64,000 nt of DNA from contig NC_091094.1 in assembly GCF_024713975.1 (NCBI RefSeq), forward strand, positions 8,851,001-8,915,000. The letters are read 5' to 3'. The position numbers were made by a program, and so were the translations under genes. A model generated the notes under the pieces. The model saw only the letters and a program-made list of their open reading frames with translations, was not told the origin of the DNA and ran no database searches. Positions 34,191 through 46,574 of this stretch are shown here, in pieces (within the stretch, counting starts at the first letter, position 1; each line of letters begins with the position of its first letter). This DNA comes from Paralichthys olivaceus (lineage: Eukaryota; Chordata; Actinopteri; Pleuronectiformes; Paralichthyidae).

Positions 34191-37100
34191 CTGGAAAGCA
34201 TAAAACAAATGAATGAGCAAATGTAACATTAACTAAAATGCAAAAGTAAAGCAAGACCAGTTACTTCAAAGGTTGATATCAGAAGTCTTTGTGGAGTGTG
34301 GAGTTTTTAATTTTCTTACTGCGTACATTATGGTTGTGGACAAAAAGAGGTGATTCCACTGATCTCACTAATTTATTTATTTATTTTTTCCTTGTCGTTA
34401 GGTTCACAGTTGAGAGATGACAGGAAATCAGGGGTGGTGTGAGTCTGGATTGTTACTATGACATGAACCAGGGAGGTTCATGTCATAGTAATAGTCATAG
34501 GTTTGTGGATGGTGCCTTAAATGTGAAGCATTACATTAATGTCCAAAATATGTTTCAATTTTCATGAGCAGAGATTTAACGTCAGTGGTTTCTGGACTGA
34601 TCAAGGATCTATTCTCTTAAACAACTGCAGTTCTTACACATTCATCTGTTGACAGAAACAATACAATTTTCCTTAATGTTCGATATGATCTTAAGAATGG
34701 TAAAAAGAAATAATAAGACAAACACGATATTTTGGCAAATTTTCCACTGATTTAAAACAGATTGTCGGTACTTTCCTCAGCTTTCACTTTTACTCCAGCC
34801 TGCAGGACATTTCTGATCTCTCTCTTCTTTTCCATCTTAACCACATGTATTTGCCTGTAAAATACACTTCCTGTTGCTGTCTCATCACAGAGGTATAAAT
34901 AGACCCCCCCCCCCGTGTGTGTGTGTGTGAGAAAGAGAAAAAGAGTGTGAAACAGGTAGGAAAGTGAGTAGAAAGGCCCGACAGAAAACCATCAGGCAGG
35001 ATTTGCAGGTGCACAGTAGCAGTGTGCTTGAATGCATTTACTGACTGGACCACAAATCCCCATCCGCCAAACAGTTTAGAAATCAGCTTCTCAAGAACTT
35101 TTCAAAAACTCAGACAAAGATTAACCTGGGATCGAAATTAGAAGCCAAACAGCCAAGACTCAGTCCCTGGATGACTGCCTGATAGAAAGATTATGCAAAT
35201 GTAGTATTGCTAGTGACTCTTCAAACACGTTTATTTACAAAAGGTTGCACGCTGTAGCTACAAGCTGAAGTGATTGACAGACTGTTGGTTTTGTCGGACA
35301 CTGCTCTCCTGGTTCTCATGTCAGAGAGGAGCATGTCTTTCCCAGCACACTTGCCCATTCAGTATAAAACAGTAACACTCACCATCCTCCAGGTAGGCAT
35401 AGCTGAGGTTCTCTTGTTTGACTGTGACCTTCTCTGGAGCCCACTTCTCATGGTTACCTCCACCTGGCTCCACCCTGCACCCAGCCTTCCCATGAGCTTG
35501 ACCTTGGATAAATCTTGAAGGCGGCGACTTCCCGAGTGGCAGCATCGTCTGCTGTCTTTCCATCACACAGGAATCAATAACCTGAGGACCTTCCAACAGG
35601 TTGGCCACAGGGGATCTGGCACCGACGCACTGGCTGCGGGCGGAGGCAGAGTAGGATGCCATTGGGGAATCAGTAAGAAGGGTGGAACCACAGCTGCTAT
35701 AGTGTTGGTTGACAGTGTGGTACAGCATGGGACTGTTGATCAAAGCTCTGGACTGGTAATAGGCTGATTGGTCATCCAGTGGATCAGGTGTTAACACGCA
35801 GGCTCTGGGGTCCACAGTGGTCAGATGGTACAGTGTTGGAGAAACATTCAAGGCTTGAAAGTGGCTGTCCTGCTCCAGGTGATGGTAGAGTGACTTCATC
35901 GACAGGCCAGGCACTGAGTAGCCACATGAATTCAATTGATAGTCATCTGGTGGCTCTGCTTTAACGGCTGGAAAATAAAAATCCAACACAGAAAAATGAG
36001 ATGGAGTCAATCAGCTGTTCGACTGAGTAATACATTAAAAAATATATTCCAGGACTTATCCAGGATTCCCAACCCTAGCTTTGACCTTTCAGAGCCCTTC
36101 CTAACATTCTGCATACCCCTTCATCATCTAGTTAAAACAGTTAAATACCTATGACAGGAGTGTAGATGAAGTGCTGAGGCTGACTGCCATTCTTCTTCCC
36201 ATTGATGACGTAGAAGTTGACTTTGGCCGGGTGGCAAATGGTTCGGTCTCGATACGGCGGGACCTCAACAAACAGCATGTTCTACACAGGAAAAAAAAAC
36301 GTCTTGTTTCAGACAAACTGTCCCGTATCGACAGAGGCAAATGCTGCCCCTGCTGCAACGAAAATAAAATCTTTTGAATGTGAATGCAGATTTTGTGTGT
36401 ATTTTCTGTTTTGAGTGAATTTAGTGAGACAGTGTTCATTTAATGCCTGAATACATCTAAATCTACCGTTGAAAAGTGGATGTGAACTCACAGCTTGTGT
36501 TTTGTCTTTGTCCACCGTGGCCTCCACCTCCCAGATTTGCTGCCCTTCTGAAAAAAATGGAACATAGGCTGCAGGTATTGAAATCAGAATATAAATAAAA
36601 CAATAGTTTGAAATTTTTGGAAAATCCACATATTTGCCTCCTTGCTAAGAGTTAGATAAGGAGATTGATAAAGATTTCACAACTGAACCCAAAATAAGTT
36701 TGGGTGAAAGGATGAATTTGTAAGAAATCAATCCTCTCATTAAGTCACAGTCCAGCATGTGAACACATACTGTATATTCAGAGCCAGTGGAAATCTACCT
36801 CATGTTTTATGATTAGGTTATTGTTTCATCCACATCTTCGTTTTTTACCTGCTTTGCCTGTTTTCTACCCACGCTTAAAAAAAAACAAAAAAATAAAGCC
36901 TCTGCTCTGGGTCTGAATCAGTCTGTCGAACCACATCCTGTAGCATAAAACCCCACGCCAAGCAGCAGGGAGGCTTCACATGCAGTCTACTGTTTGCATC
37001 CTGCTCTCAAACCAAACAACCAAACTAATTTGTGTGGGCAGAAGGAGCGCTAACAGAGTGTGACTTTTCCACGTAGAAAAACTTTTTGAAAAGGTTTGCA

Positions 37101-40100
37101 CCAGTTAAAAGTCAAGTCTGAAGGAAGACGTTACGTTCAAAACAGGAGGTTGAGAAGGTCGAATCTGGGTGGTGTACAAAACATTAGACTATTTTGATTG
37201 TAGAAACCAGTTTTAAATCCAGGTACATTATATCATAGTAACTAGACATAAACCTTTATATATTAAACATTTAGGGAACATACAATAATTGTATTTCTTG
37301 CTGAAATTTAGATGCAGAGACTAATGCCACAGTTAAAACCAGTTTGGTTTGGGGGAAACAGCTAACCAGGTTCAGTTTGAAAGTAACATAATCAATCTAC
37401 CATCACCGCTAAAGCTGATCAACACAATTTATCAGCTTAATCAACACTGTGTGATTTTAACCAGGGAGCTTTGACATGCTTGCATTGTTTTTGGTCACAA
37501 ATTTTGACTTCCTGCAGTTTTGTCGGTTGCTAAATGCAGCTGATGAGCATTAACCCTCTGGAGTCCACAGTCACGCTGTAGTGATCAAACCACTTGATGT
37601 TTCTTGAGAATTTTTGGGTCCAATATGTTGATATACTATGTCAAAATGAAAAATGGACTGTTTAGTCATGGAGACAATGGCACAGTGAGACTTTTATATG
37701 TAATATAAGAAGGCAAGATAAAAGCATTTAAAAACATTAAAATAAGGGCCTTTTTTCCAGTCTTTGTGCATAGCTAACACAACTGTATGAAAACTCTAAC
37801 TCTAATTCTCTGCAAGAAAATGATTAAGTTTGTCAGAAGTAACAGTTCTAACATCCAGTGGACAGCAAAACATCTTCTCCTCACCTTGTGTCTTCTCAGA
37901 GAATATCACCTTGGAGTCAGATGTGAAATTTTGTCCTGTGAGGACCATTTGTTGACCCCCGAGCACAGAGCATCGGTCCAGGTCCTGCCTCTCGACTGCA
38001 GGGAGCTCCTGAGCTCGCTGGGCTGAGGAGACACAGGAAAACCAAGCTCGACATTTTGAGTATTTGAAGATTAAAATCCAGAATTGCAGTGTTGACTGGT
38101 ATAGCCAGCAGGGCATTCACATTAAATGTCACAAGGCCACAAATATAATGATAATGGCATGATAATGTAGAATGTTTAGATATTAGAACAGTTGCAAAAA
38201 AAGAATCATAGTTAGCAAATGTGTCAGCAACACAACACATGCTGCAATGGACCATATATAACTAGAAAACTGTAATATTTACCTCTGAATGTAAGGTGTT
38301 AATCGAAGGTGTAGTTTCATTTCATGTTAACACATATATAACATATAAACACTGGTATTAATAAAATGCAATCTACAATACTGGATCTTGTTAACAAGCA
38401 GTCATCATGAATGAATCCTTACAGCATTCAATAGGCTCAGAGGCAACTTGAAGAGACACGAGCCGGCCTCCAGACTGGGGGACGTGGACCTGAAACACCA
38501 AACGCACACGTGTGTTCTTTCGCCCGATGTCCGTCTCGCCGTTCTTCAGTTCGATGTCTGCATTTCTCAGCTTCAGGATCCCGACACAGTCAATCCTGTA
38601 AAATGGAAGAAAACATTAGTGAGATGAACAGGGTTCTGAAAGTACACTGCAAAACTCTTTGTTCAAACACAGTCACAGTCAAACTTTGGTTGAATCAAAT
38701 GATGAGTCAGTTGTACTCCAGTTTCCGGACAGATAAGCGATGTGTGACATTTTTATTCAGAATAAATTCACTGTTTTGCAGTTTGTTTTTCAGACATCAA
38801 GTTCATCAAAACATTTTCATTTACTGTAAAAACCCAGCGGCTGGTAGGTCCTTCCTGGAAAAACCCTCTGGCACACAGGAAGTGATGCATTTCAAGTTTC
38901 TGTCAGCACCAACAGCAACTTGTTCAAATGACAATATAAATGATAAGATTTTTGGCTTACATTAATAGAGACAACCACTGTGGGTGGTAGAAAGAAAGAG
39001 CATAAAATACACACAGAATCAAAACAGAAAACAAAAATCACTGCATTGACTTCAGATTGGTTAATAAGTCTGAGGTCACAGGAAACCATCCCAAAAACAC
39101 GATTTTCTTGCCTTATTCAGTGCATTTGTCATTTATTTGTCTCGTTAAACTCGTATCTTATGTCTTCTCTGTTTTACTTACACCACTCTCATATGGTTCT
39201 TTGGCTCCAGAGGGATCTCCAACACTTTGGTCCCGTTGATCATCCTCTCCATACTGGGCGTGGTGACGGTTTTGCCCGTGACGCGGTGCACCTGGTAGAA
39301 GGCGTGGGGTTTCAGGAGCCTCTCGTCTGCTGTGCCTATGAAGACCTGCAGCCCCAGTGGAGCCGAGCCTTGATACCCACAGAGCTGGTGAGGGCGACAA
39401 AATGTAATCAATCCCAACGATTTACACTGAATTAAATTAACAATGATGTGCATGACTGCAGAGAAAATCTATTTTTCCTGTGGGGACGATTTCCCAGGTC
39501 TAACTGGCAGAGCAAGGACACTGCTTTGCATAATCTGTTTTTACAACAGTGCCAGCAAAACCAAAAGTGATGGCTTATTAATGTAATAGACCCATGTACA
39601 AATATGTAAACTTTTTTTAGCAGAGTGAAACAGTACATACATTAATAACTTGTCCTTGTTGGAGTTGAAAGTGACACTAGTCTCTTCCTTCCATTTGCAT
39701 GAACAGCTTTACACAAACACATTATCCAGGAAATGCCACCTACATTTACAACCTCGTTCTCCCTCTCTGTAACAAAGATGAAAAGTGAGAGTGATCTCTT
39801 TTCTCTGTTTCCTTTCTTGCATTCACACAAACAATCCCCCACAACCTCCTAACTAGAAATGCACTCAGAGATGCTGCACCCACGCTGCATACAGTCTTAA
39901 TATGTGCAATCTCTTTAACACTTCTTAAGTTATCAATAGCTTTAACCTTTAAGCACCATGAAATGATGATGATGACATTTTCAGAATTTAACAATAACAA
40001 GAGGATTGCAGGACAGCAAAAATAATAATGCATGATCACTGGGTTTTATGGTAGTCAAATCTGAAAATATATACCAAGATTTATTAAGACTGGACAAATT

Positions 40101-43006
40101 CAAAAAGGGTTATAACCAAGATTTGCTAAGCCACAACCTTCATACTTTGGTTGATGTCAACCATGTTTTCTTATTTATATTGCTCATTTATCATAGAAAT
40201 GTGTATCTCAGTCCCCAAAGGCTATACTGTATACCAAGTTTGGTGTTAATGTAAAATATATTTACTGTTTGTGTAGTTTAAAACTTTGACCCCATTTTGA
40301 CCTTTGACAAAATTAAAATAATGCTACTTCAACCAACCTGCCTTGGATAATCCAAGTGGGATTAAGACTGCCTGAGTTATTGGTCTGAGAGACATACGGA
40401 CTAATGATACTGATCACGGACTAATGATACTGATCACCACCAAGGTTGCGACCACGTAGCAGAGGTGTGAATACTACCTGAATTTCTGGGTGCCCTCCTT
40501 TGGGCGTTTTTACCGCGCCACGGCTTCCTTCAGTCTCGTAGTGAGCTCTGTGGTGAGATTTGGGCTGTTGCCGGATCAGCAGTTCATACTGACCAGACAG
40601 ACTGGGAAATTGCCGGTCTAGTGGGGGAAGTGGGGCCACAGAGAGACCACTGAGAGAGAGAGAGAGAGAGAGAGACCCAAGAGTAAAATAAGAGAAAACA
40701 TACAAACAAGTTGCAAAATGTCAACAGATTGCACCATATTTCATATTCAATTGTATAACTGTCAATTAAAAGGTAGACTTTGTATTCTTTGGTTTTTACT
40801 TGGACGTTTGAGCTCATTAGAAAAACATTAATTGTCTGTACTTCATAAAACAGGAACAACGACACACCTGAATGTTCCGTGTTGGACTGGTTGAGAGGAA
40901 GGCCACACAGCTGGGACCATGTAGACCATGTCAGGCTTCACCCCAGGTCCAGACCTTCCAATCCTCTCCTGCTCAATGGCCCAGTTATAAACCTCTCCAT
41001 ACACACAGTCCTGCCTCTGGGCCTGCCCATGTGCACTTTGCACCACTACAGAGGGCACAGCTCTGGACACACTGGAGCTCCATTCCTCCCCTAGACCCTG
41101 AACCTGGGTCTGAAACTCAGCCTGGGTCTGCTGAAGATAGTGGGACCCCTGTTGCTCTAGGGGCGAGGGGATGGGGCTTGGGCTCCGGGAGCGCTGTTTG
41201 ACAGGGGTGCCACCCTGACAGGAGTGGGCCTGGTCATAGGCTCGCTTTCCATGTGGCGAGGCACAATGGGAGCGCTGGTTAAGAAGTGGTGCAGCTGTAC
41301 GTTGGTGTTGTGGCAGGAGAAAGGTCTCATCTGTGACACTGTTGCGAGGTGAGGCTCCTGGAGAGGACTGGGCAGAAGAGGTGTGGATCCCCTGGAGGCC
41401 CGGGCAGAGGTCTAAGGCAGAAAACCCCATGCCACAGCCACCTCTATTGGAAGGAGAGACACATGGGGACGCCACAGGAGAGTAGGACTCTGCTGGCCAT
41501 CCTGTGGAGGAGTTGCTGCTGGCAGGGCTCACACACTCCCTGTAGGCTCCCAGGACTTTGGAGCCAGGACTGGGCTGCAGGGTCTGCGAGCTTAGGGAGT
41601 CACCGGATGGAGTGATCTCAATCCTGGGGCTTGGAGCTGGTATGTTCCCTGGTCTCGATGCCAGGCCCAAAGAGTCAAACACAGCCCCTGACAGGTTCTC
41701 TTTGGTGGGGCTGTGAGCGGAGGAGTTCTGGCTTGGGGCTGGCTGGTTGGAGCTGGAGACGTACACAGGCTGCTGGTCATTCTGAAAGAGGACAACTGGA
41801 TCATCTGTCAATAACAAAATAGAAGCAGAGAATTTGTGCAAACCCGACACACTTGAGACAGAAATGTTGTGAATGTTGTCAATAATTACATCCATGTCTT
41901 TAATTGAACAACCAGAACATGTGAAAATGCAGATGTGATAAAACACAAAAGGTCTCAAAAGTCTCTTTTTTTCTTCTTGTGACTCTTTAGGTTGCGTTTT
42001 GAATCAGGACTGGCTTTCAAGACAGTTTTGATGTCAGTAAATCCTACAGGTATATGCATGCGGATTAAACTCAGATTTAAGGTACACAATGCTGTAAATT
42101 AAATGTGCCTGGGTTTGAAAAAACTCATATCCTTTATGGTAAAAGCTTTACTTGGCAACTTATCACAATACTTATCTAATCGCCTGTTATTGTCCCAACA
42201 GCTACAACACTTGATCGTCACAGAAAAGTGTCCTCAAGGTTCCAACTTCCCAAACTAAGGAGGAGTGGCAAAACATCCCAAAACTTGGAATCATTACCCT
42301 CTCCTGCCATGTTTAAAAATCTTTGAAAATCATTTGCGAACAATTTCATTGCTTTTAAAATTTGCTCTTTATTTTGTATTTTCATTTTTGCCATTGATTC
42401 CACATCTGCTCTATACTTTAGTTCAACGTGTGTTAGTATTTTTTTGTGTTATCCTTCCCCTGCTTGTATTAAATACACATTTATGAAATCTTTTTCCTAT
42501 TTTAGATGCGGCCCATCTCTATCTGGATTCCTTGGCATAAGATATAATCTATGTGAATGGGGCTTTCCCGATAAATTGCTTTTTTTAAATATGAGCTCAT
42601 ACTTACATTTATGTTATCCCCTGTTAACAGAGATGGTATCACACTCTGTTTCTTTAACTGTGTTTCTAAAAATGTTCCTAAACTGTAAGAAGGGTCTAGA
42701 TTTCTTCCACCTGTTGTAAGTGTAACATCAGTACCTGACAGCTAAGTACTCTCTGAGACATTTTATTACAGCTACACATTCAACACACAGTCACTGCTGA
42801 TAAATCACCAAGAACATCCTGCAATGTGAGATATTTTATTAATTCTCGAAATAATTACAGTACATATAAATATATACATATATCTTACCTTTGTCACAGC
42901 CAACAGGGAAATCCTCTCCAGGTGGATTATACATAAACAGGTCATTGAAGTCCAGCTCCTCCTGACTAATGTCTCGACCCAGACTCTCAGTGGGAATCAA
43001 ACTCAT
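34144..43006 (-). CDS. nfatc2: nfatc2: calcineurin-regulated transcription factor NFAT, 853 aa
   Basis: Transcription factor that enters the nucleus after Ca2+/calcineurin dephosphorylation. Ten exons join in phase into 2562 nt. Visible are the calcineurin docking site PRIEIT (99-104), the serine-rich region [12 protein letters not shown] repeats ([21 protein letters not shown]), and a Rel homology domain from about 370 with DNA-contact [11 protein letters not shown] (386-396). The IPT domain follows ([43 protein letters not shown]). The tail keeps two sumoylation-type sites, VKAE and VKQE, and ends in VNDIISRDL like the long NFATC2 form. The wording of RHD and IPT ([27 protein letters not shown]) favours NFATC2 over C1, C3 and C4. 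Odd: both basic nuclear-localisation motifs are degraded. Possibly one of two teleost nfatc2 duplicates. The start is the first ATG after an in-frame stop. Confidence 0.93.
34453..34491. repeat. perfect 17-bp inverted repeat, 5-base loop
   Basis: TTACTATGACATGAACC, loop AGGGA, then its exact reverse complement. It lies in the last intron of nfatc2. Confidence 0.9.
35383..35967 (-). CDS. nfatc2: nfatc2 exon: C-terminal transactivation region
   Basis: 585 nt from acceptor TATTTTCCAG to donor GATG|GTGAGT. Starts [12 protein letters not shown] and ends [16 protein letters not shown]. Rich in Ser, Gln and Tyr. The frame stays open for 60 bases past the donor, which is intron read-through. Confidence 0.9.
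36149..36281 (-). CDS. nfatc2: nfatc2 exon: end of IPT domain
   Basis: 133 nt encoding [20 protein letters not shown] and [18 protein letters not shown]. Human has KRKRSQPQHF here, and the basic cluster is reduced to KKNG (628-631). Confidence 0.93.
36492..36547 (-). CDS. nfatc2: nfatc2 exon: IPT strand
   Basis: 56 nt encoding [19 protein letters not shown]. Acceptor TTTTTTCAG, donor AGCT|GTGAGT. Confidence 0.93.
37885..38022 (-). CDS. nfatc2: nfatc2 exon: start of IPT domain
   Basis: 138 nt encoding [20 protein letters not shown] and [20 protein letters not shown]. Acceptor CTCCTCAG, donor CAAG|GTGAGG. Confidence 0.93.
38423..38595 (-). CDS. nfatc2: nfatc2 exon: RHD C-terminal part
   Basis: 173 nt encoding [40 protein letters not shown] and [11 protein letters not shown]. 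Acceptor TTTTACAG, donor TGCT|GTAAGG. Confidence 0.94.
39182..39384 (-). CDS. nfatc2: nfatc2 exon: RHD middle
   Basis: 203 nt encoding [40 protein letters not shown] and [13 protein letters not shown]. Acceptor CTCACCAG, donor TGGT|GTAAGT. Confidence 0.94.
40396..40435. repeat. 20-bp tandem duplication in nfatc2 intron
   Basis: CGGACTAATGATACTGATCA occurs twice head to tail, about 45 bases inside the intron from the 5' splice site of the RHD exon. Confidence 0.85.
40478..40649 (-). CDS. nfatc2: nfatc2 exon: RHD start with DNA-binding loop
   Basis: 172 nt encoding [40 protein letters not shown] and GGHPEIQ. Contains the [11 protein letters not shown] recognition loop. Acceptor is preceded by a (CT)n tract (40652-40674), donor TCAG|GTAGTA. 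Confidence 0.94.
40868..41804 (-). CDS. nfatc2: nfatc2 exon: NFAT homology regulatory region
   Basis: 937 nt encoding the calcineurin-regulated region: [14 protein letters not shown] (docking), [35 protein letters not shown] and [11 protein letters not shown]. The first NLS region is reduced to [11 protein letters not shown] (human has KRRHS). Gln-rich run [13 protein letters not shown]. Acceptor TTATTGACAG, donor TTCAG|GTGTGT. Confidence 0.92.
42889..43006 (-). CDS. nfatc2: nfatc2 first coding exon
   Basis: 118 nt from ATG at 43006 encoding [20 protein letters not shown] and [27 protein letters not shown] matches the DELDFSILF transactivation motif at the start of human NFATC2. An in-frame TAA lies upstream. 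If CTATAACAAG at about 43045 were used as an acceptor, the frame could begin earlier (VEDEESTHSELD), so the start is not certain. Confidence 0.8.
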
Positions 43007-43075
43007 ATCCAGCTCTGAATGTGTAGATTCTTCGTCCTCAACAACTTGTTATAGGTCAAAAACTAATTTTATCTC

Positions 43076-43083
43076 TTTTATAA
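43076..43083 (-). promoter_or_regulatory. nfatc2: possible nfatc2 TATA box
   Basis: TATAAAAG on the minus strand, 70 bases before the ATG, would place a TSS about 40 bases before the start codon. It may be chance in AT-rich sequence. Confidence 0.3.
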
Positions 43084-43375
43084 AAAGCTAATTAAACTCA
43101 ATTAAAGCTTTTTCGTAGAGAAGTTTAAAACATTAGCAGCTACTCAAAAAAAACCATCCTGCTCCGAGGCACAAAGAACGAGAGCTGATGCTTCCTGTCA
43201 CGGCAAATGGTGACAAGCAGACAGGAGGTGTGTGAGTGTGTGTGTGTGTGTGGTGTAGGTATAACCCAAGTTGTGGGGGTTTTACAGTCACGTTGTGGGG
43301 ACTTGTCTTCCCCATGGGGACAAAAAAGGTTACAATATATCACACAGGAAACTAATCTAGGCTAAGTCAGGGTAG

Positions 43376-43382
<7 letters not shown>

Positions 43383-43427
<45 letters not shown>

Positions 43428-43460
43428 CGTGTGTGTGTGTGCATGCGTGTGCGTGTGTGT
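43383..43460. repeat. (GT)n microsatellite
   Basis: GT dinucleotides with a few GC interruptions, upstream of nfatc2. Confidence 0.95.
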
Positions 43461-44019
43461 TCTTTACACTGGAACCTGTTGGGCTGCTCTGTCATATATA
43501 CACAATAATTAAGTAGCAGACAATTCACTGGTATTCACTGGTTGATTTAAAGTTAAATCTAAAAAAACTGTTATGAGAAATTAGAATATATTACATGTGC
43601 ACAAATAAATAAATAAATAAATAAAAAAAATTTAAAGCAAAAATGAAATAGAAAAGTAAGTGCAGGCAGCTTTTGGCCACTGAGTGCCAGTATTGTACAA
43701 CCTTATCCACACCCAAGTTCGGTTTCTACAAGTTCACTTCATCCAAATTTAAAAAGACTGTTTACTGTAAGCCTGTATACTTTTCCCATTAGTTGTTGTA
43801 GTAGTGTAGATATATGATATTTGTCAATGAGATTTCTGCCTCCATCCCGTCTCAAATGTGAACAGATTGAATGTGTGTAATTTCTGGTACAATAGAAACA
43901 ATACACATGTTAACCATAGATCTCTTTAATTGATAGAAAGTATTTCCTCTGAAAAAAACTAAAACTCATCCCGTGCTCTTTTTTTACATTGTAGATGTCA
44001 GTGGTGATCTAACCCACTT

Positions 44020-44430
44020 CATTACTGAAGTTATTTTCAGGTACATTTCACATTTCGGTAAATATCTGTACTTTCTACTCCCTGACATTTAAAAAAAGCA
44101 TTATGTTAAAAATTGTCTTTTTTTTAAAGCAACAACAAAGATGGATGAATTAATCCACTGATCCAATCACAGCAGATAGGGAACATTAAGCCCCGCCCCC
44201 TGCAGCATCACTGGTGATGATACACTTTGATTACACAAATTCATTCTGAGGAGGCAGAGACCATAATGATGTAGATGTTGAGGAATGGGCACAACTCTGC
44301 AAGTACTTTTATCTTTAATAGTCTTTAGAAGCAAGCACTCACTTTGTCTCAAGTAACACAGTTAAATTGCTACTTTTACTTCTCCATCTGTACTTATACT
44401 TGATGTTAGTAAAATGTTTGAGTACCACAC
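44020..44430. repeat. diverged copy of the GTACTTTCTACTCC repeat family
   Basis: Contains AAATATCTGTACTTTCTACT and, at its far end, 'tacttttacttctccatctgtacttatacttg'. It shares these words with the element at 53630-54180. Confidence 0.4.
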
Positions 44431-45809
44431 AAGCTTTTAATAAGTCACTGATAAGTGATAAGTTTGATAAGATAGCATGACTTATTTTGGTTTACTTGTT
44501 AGTGTCGATGATGAGTCTCATCCTCTTGAATTTTCCTGATTTATTCAACATGGATGATCATGTGTTCATCAACTCTTCTGACCGGTGAGGCCTCATGGAC
44601 CAGGCGTTTTGACGACTGTACATGTTGATGTCACCTGATGTCACATGTGGGTCTTTAGGCCACATGTGAGTCATGTGAGTTGTCAGAGTAACATGAATCA
44701 AGGTGTGCATTGATGTGTAACTTTCAATCAGAGGCCAAGGTTTGGAAGTTTCAGAAACACTAGCTTTTTTAAACAGATTATTATACTATGATATATTATA
44801 TTATATTATATTTTCACAATTGTGAAATCTATCATACTGTTGTTCTGGAGCAGAGAGAAAGTACTCTCACTGTTTTTCTCTCCTACTTCCGTCTTTATCC
44901 ATCTCAGTTGAACTTTTCATTCCAAATACACAAGCTGCAGACTTCATAACTCACCTTCTTAACATCAGTAACAGCAGAAAATTAAATAATATTATATAAT
45001 TGAATTTTAATTGTATGATAAGGTTGGTATAATCAGACACATATTAACACGTACTGATTACAAAGCCAGGCTGAGAGATTAGGTTGAAAATACATTGTGA
45101 CCACAACTGATATAACAGATTTCTACTTGATTCAACAAACAGTCTTTCTTTTCTGCATTAATCAGATGTGAAATTCATGTGTGTCAGGAGCTTGAGCTTT
45201 TCCCAGGCCTCAGCTTCAGTTGTAGTACAGACGCTCAATTATTTATAAGTCACAGATTTGTTCCCATTAGCAGTCGTGTCTAAAAATAAACTTCACTTAT
45301 ACAATTGAGTCACTTGTTGGTGTTGCTACTTGCTCTTGATAGAAAAAGAAACACGTCTTTAAGCACATTGTTAACAGTATGTAATGATGCCTCTGCTTTC
45401 CTGGGCTGTTTCTTTAACCATGTTATCAGTGTCTCTACCTGAAGAGAAATATGTTGAATGTAGCTGATGTAATTCAGTTTCAGTCAAAACAAGTAATTGA
45501 CGTCGAAACAAGTCATTTGTTAAGAAGTTTGTACAATAACACCATGGGATGAAAACCCTCAGATCCCTGACACTGAGCTCAGTCAAATACTATACACAAA
45601 ATACAAATAATATTGCCTGTTATTATTTAAATCAAGTGATTGAACCACAATCTAAAGGACGGAGTTTGTCTACATGCCAAACTAAGCCTATAATATTTCT
45701 TTAAGCCCATTTCTGAAATTATAAAGCTTCAATAAAACGCTCTAATCGCCCAAAGACTTGGTAAAGCAGCAGTCTGAAAAACAAACAGAGGCTTTGTGTC
45801 TTTAATACA

Positions 45810-45815
45810 TTTATT
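45810..45815 (-). terminator. cyp24a1: cyp24a1 poly(A) signal AATAAA
   Basis: AATAAA on the minus strand 650 bases after the stop, followed by GU/U-rich CTCTGTTTGTTTTTCAG. The interval 45816-46463 is the 3' UTR. Confidence 0.6.
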
Positions 45816-46463
45816 CATGTATCCATTGAAGTGAATAAAATAAGTATCTACATAAAACAATGTACATTATTACAATATTATAATTGCACTTTATTTACAC
45901 ATAGAACTGTGACACAAAAAAGCATAACATTACATATAGTTTATATAATCTACATACACACATGTCTGAGATCAGGACATTAACATTAAGATTTGAGGAC
46001 AGCTGCCTTCGTACAACATTCACTTTGTACATAACAACTGGTATTTTGGTCAGTCATTAACGGTCTTAAGTAATAGTTTTAAACATGTTTGAGGTATTTA
46101 TGGCACGATTACATGTATAGTAATTTTGTAGTCTTTTTGTTCTATTTACAGAGCAGCAATACAGGGAGTCACTGGACCATCTCGGGCCATGGCAACAGAG
46201 GTATCGTCTTCCTGTCACTATGTCCAGAAGAGTTGGATTTGGAGCCTGAGAGGGCGAGAGCAAATATTTCTTTAGTTACAGTGAATGATTCAAATTAACA
46301 AAGAAATATCACAAGAGAACAGATCAACATTTTGGGCGATACACTTTGTCGCTCTGTCTCAGAGGGTTAGATGAAAAGATTGATATCTGTCTCAGGTCTG
46401 TACAGTAAATATGAAGCTATACAAGTTTAGCACTAAACCCATATCCCAACTTTTCCTCTCACC

Positions 46464-46574
46464 TCATCTCTTGATGAAGGCCACCGGCAGTTCTCTCTTG
46501 GGAACCAGGAGTCCTGAATGGATCACATCGAGCGGCTCATTGTCTGTGGCCACAATCTCATAGTCTCTGACCAA
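46464..46574 (-). CDS. cyp24a1: cyp24a1 last exon
   Basis: Encodes [20 protein letters not shown] through ELPVAFIKR and TGA at 46464-46466. Acceptor CTCTTACAG. Confidence 0.95.
   Translation of the reverse strand: MVRDYEIVATDNEPLDVIHSGLLVPKRELPVAFIKR

Larger units (their letters stand above)
43084..45809. other. cyp24a1-nfatc2 spacer
   Basis: Intergenic, AT-rich. Holds GT microsatellites (about 43228-43252 and 43383-43460), an (AAAT)n tract (43603-43624) and, at about 44020-44430, a diverged repeat containing 'aaatatctgtactttctactccctgacattt'. No gene or RNA recognised. Confidence 0.5.

Noticed and set aside
40843..41958. 371-codon frame as a single-exon gene
   Set aside because: Only 40868-41804 is an nfatc2 exon. 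The ends are intron sequence beyond the acceptor and donor.
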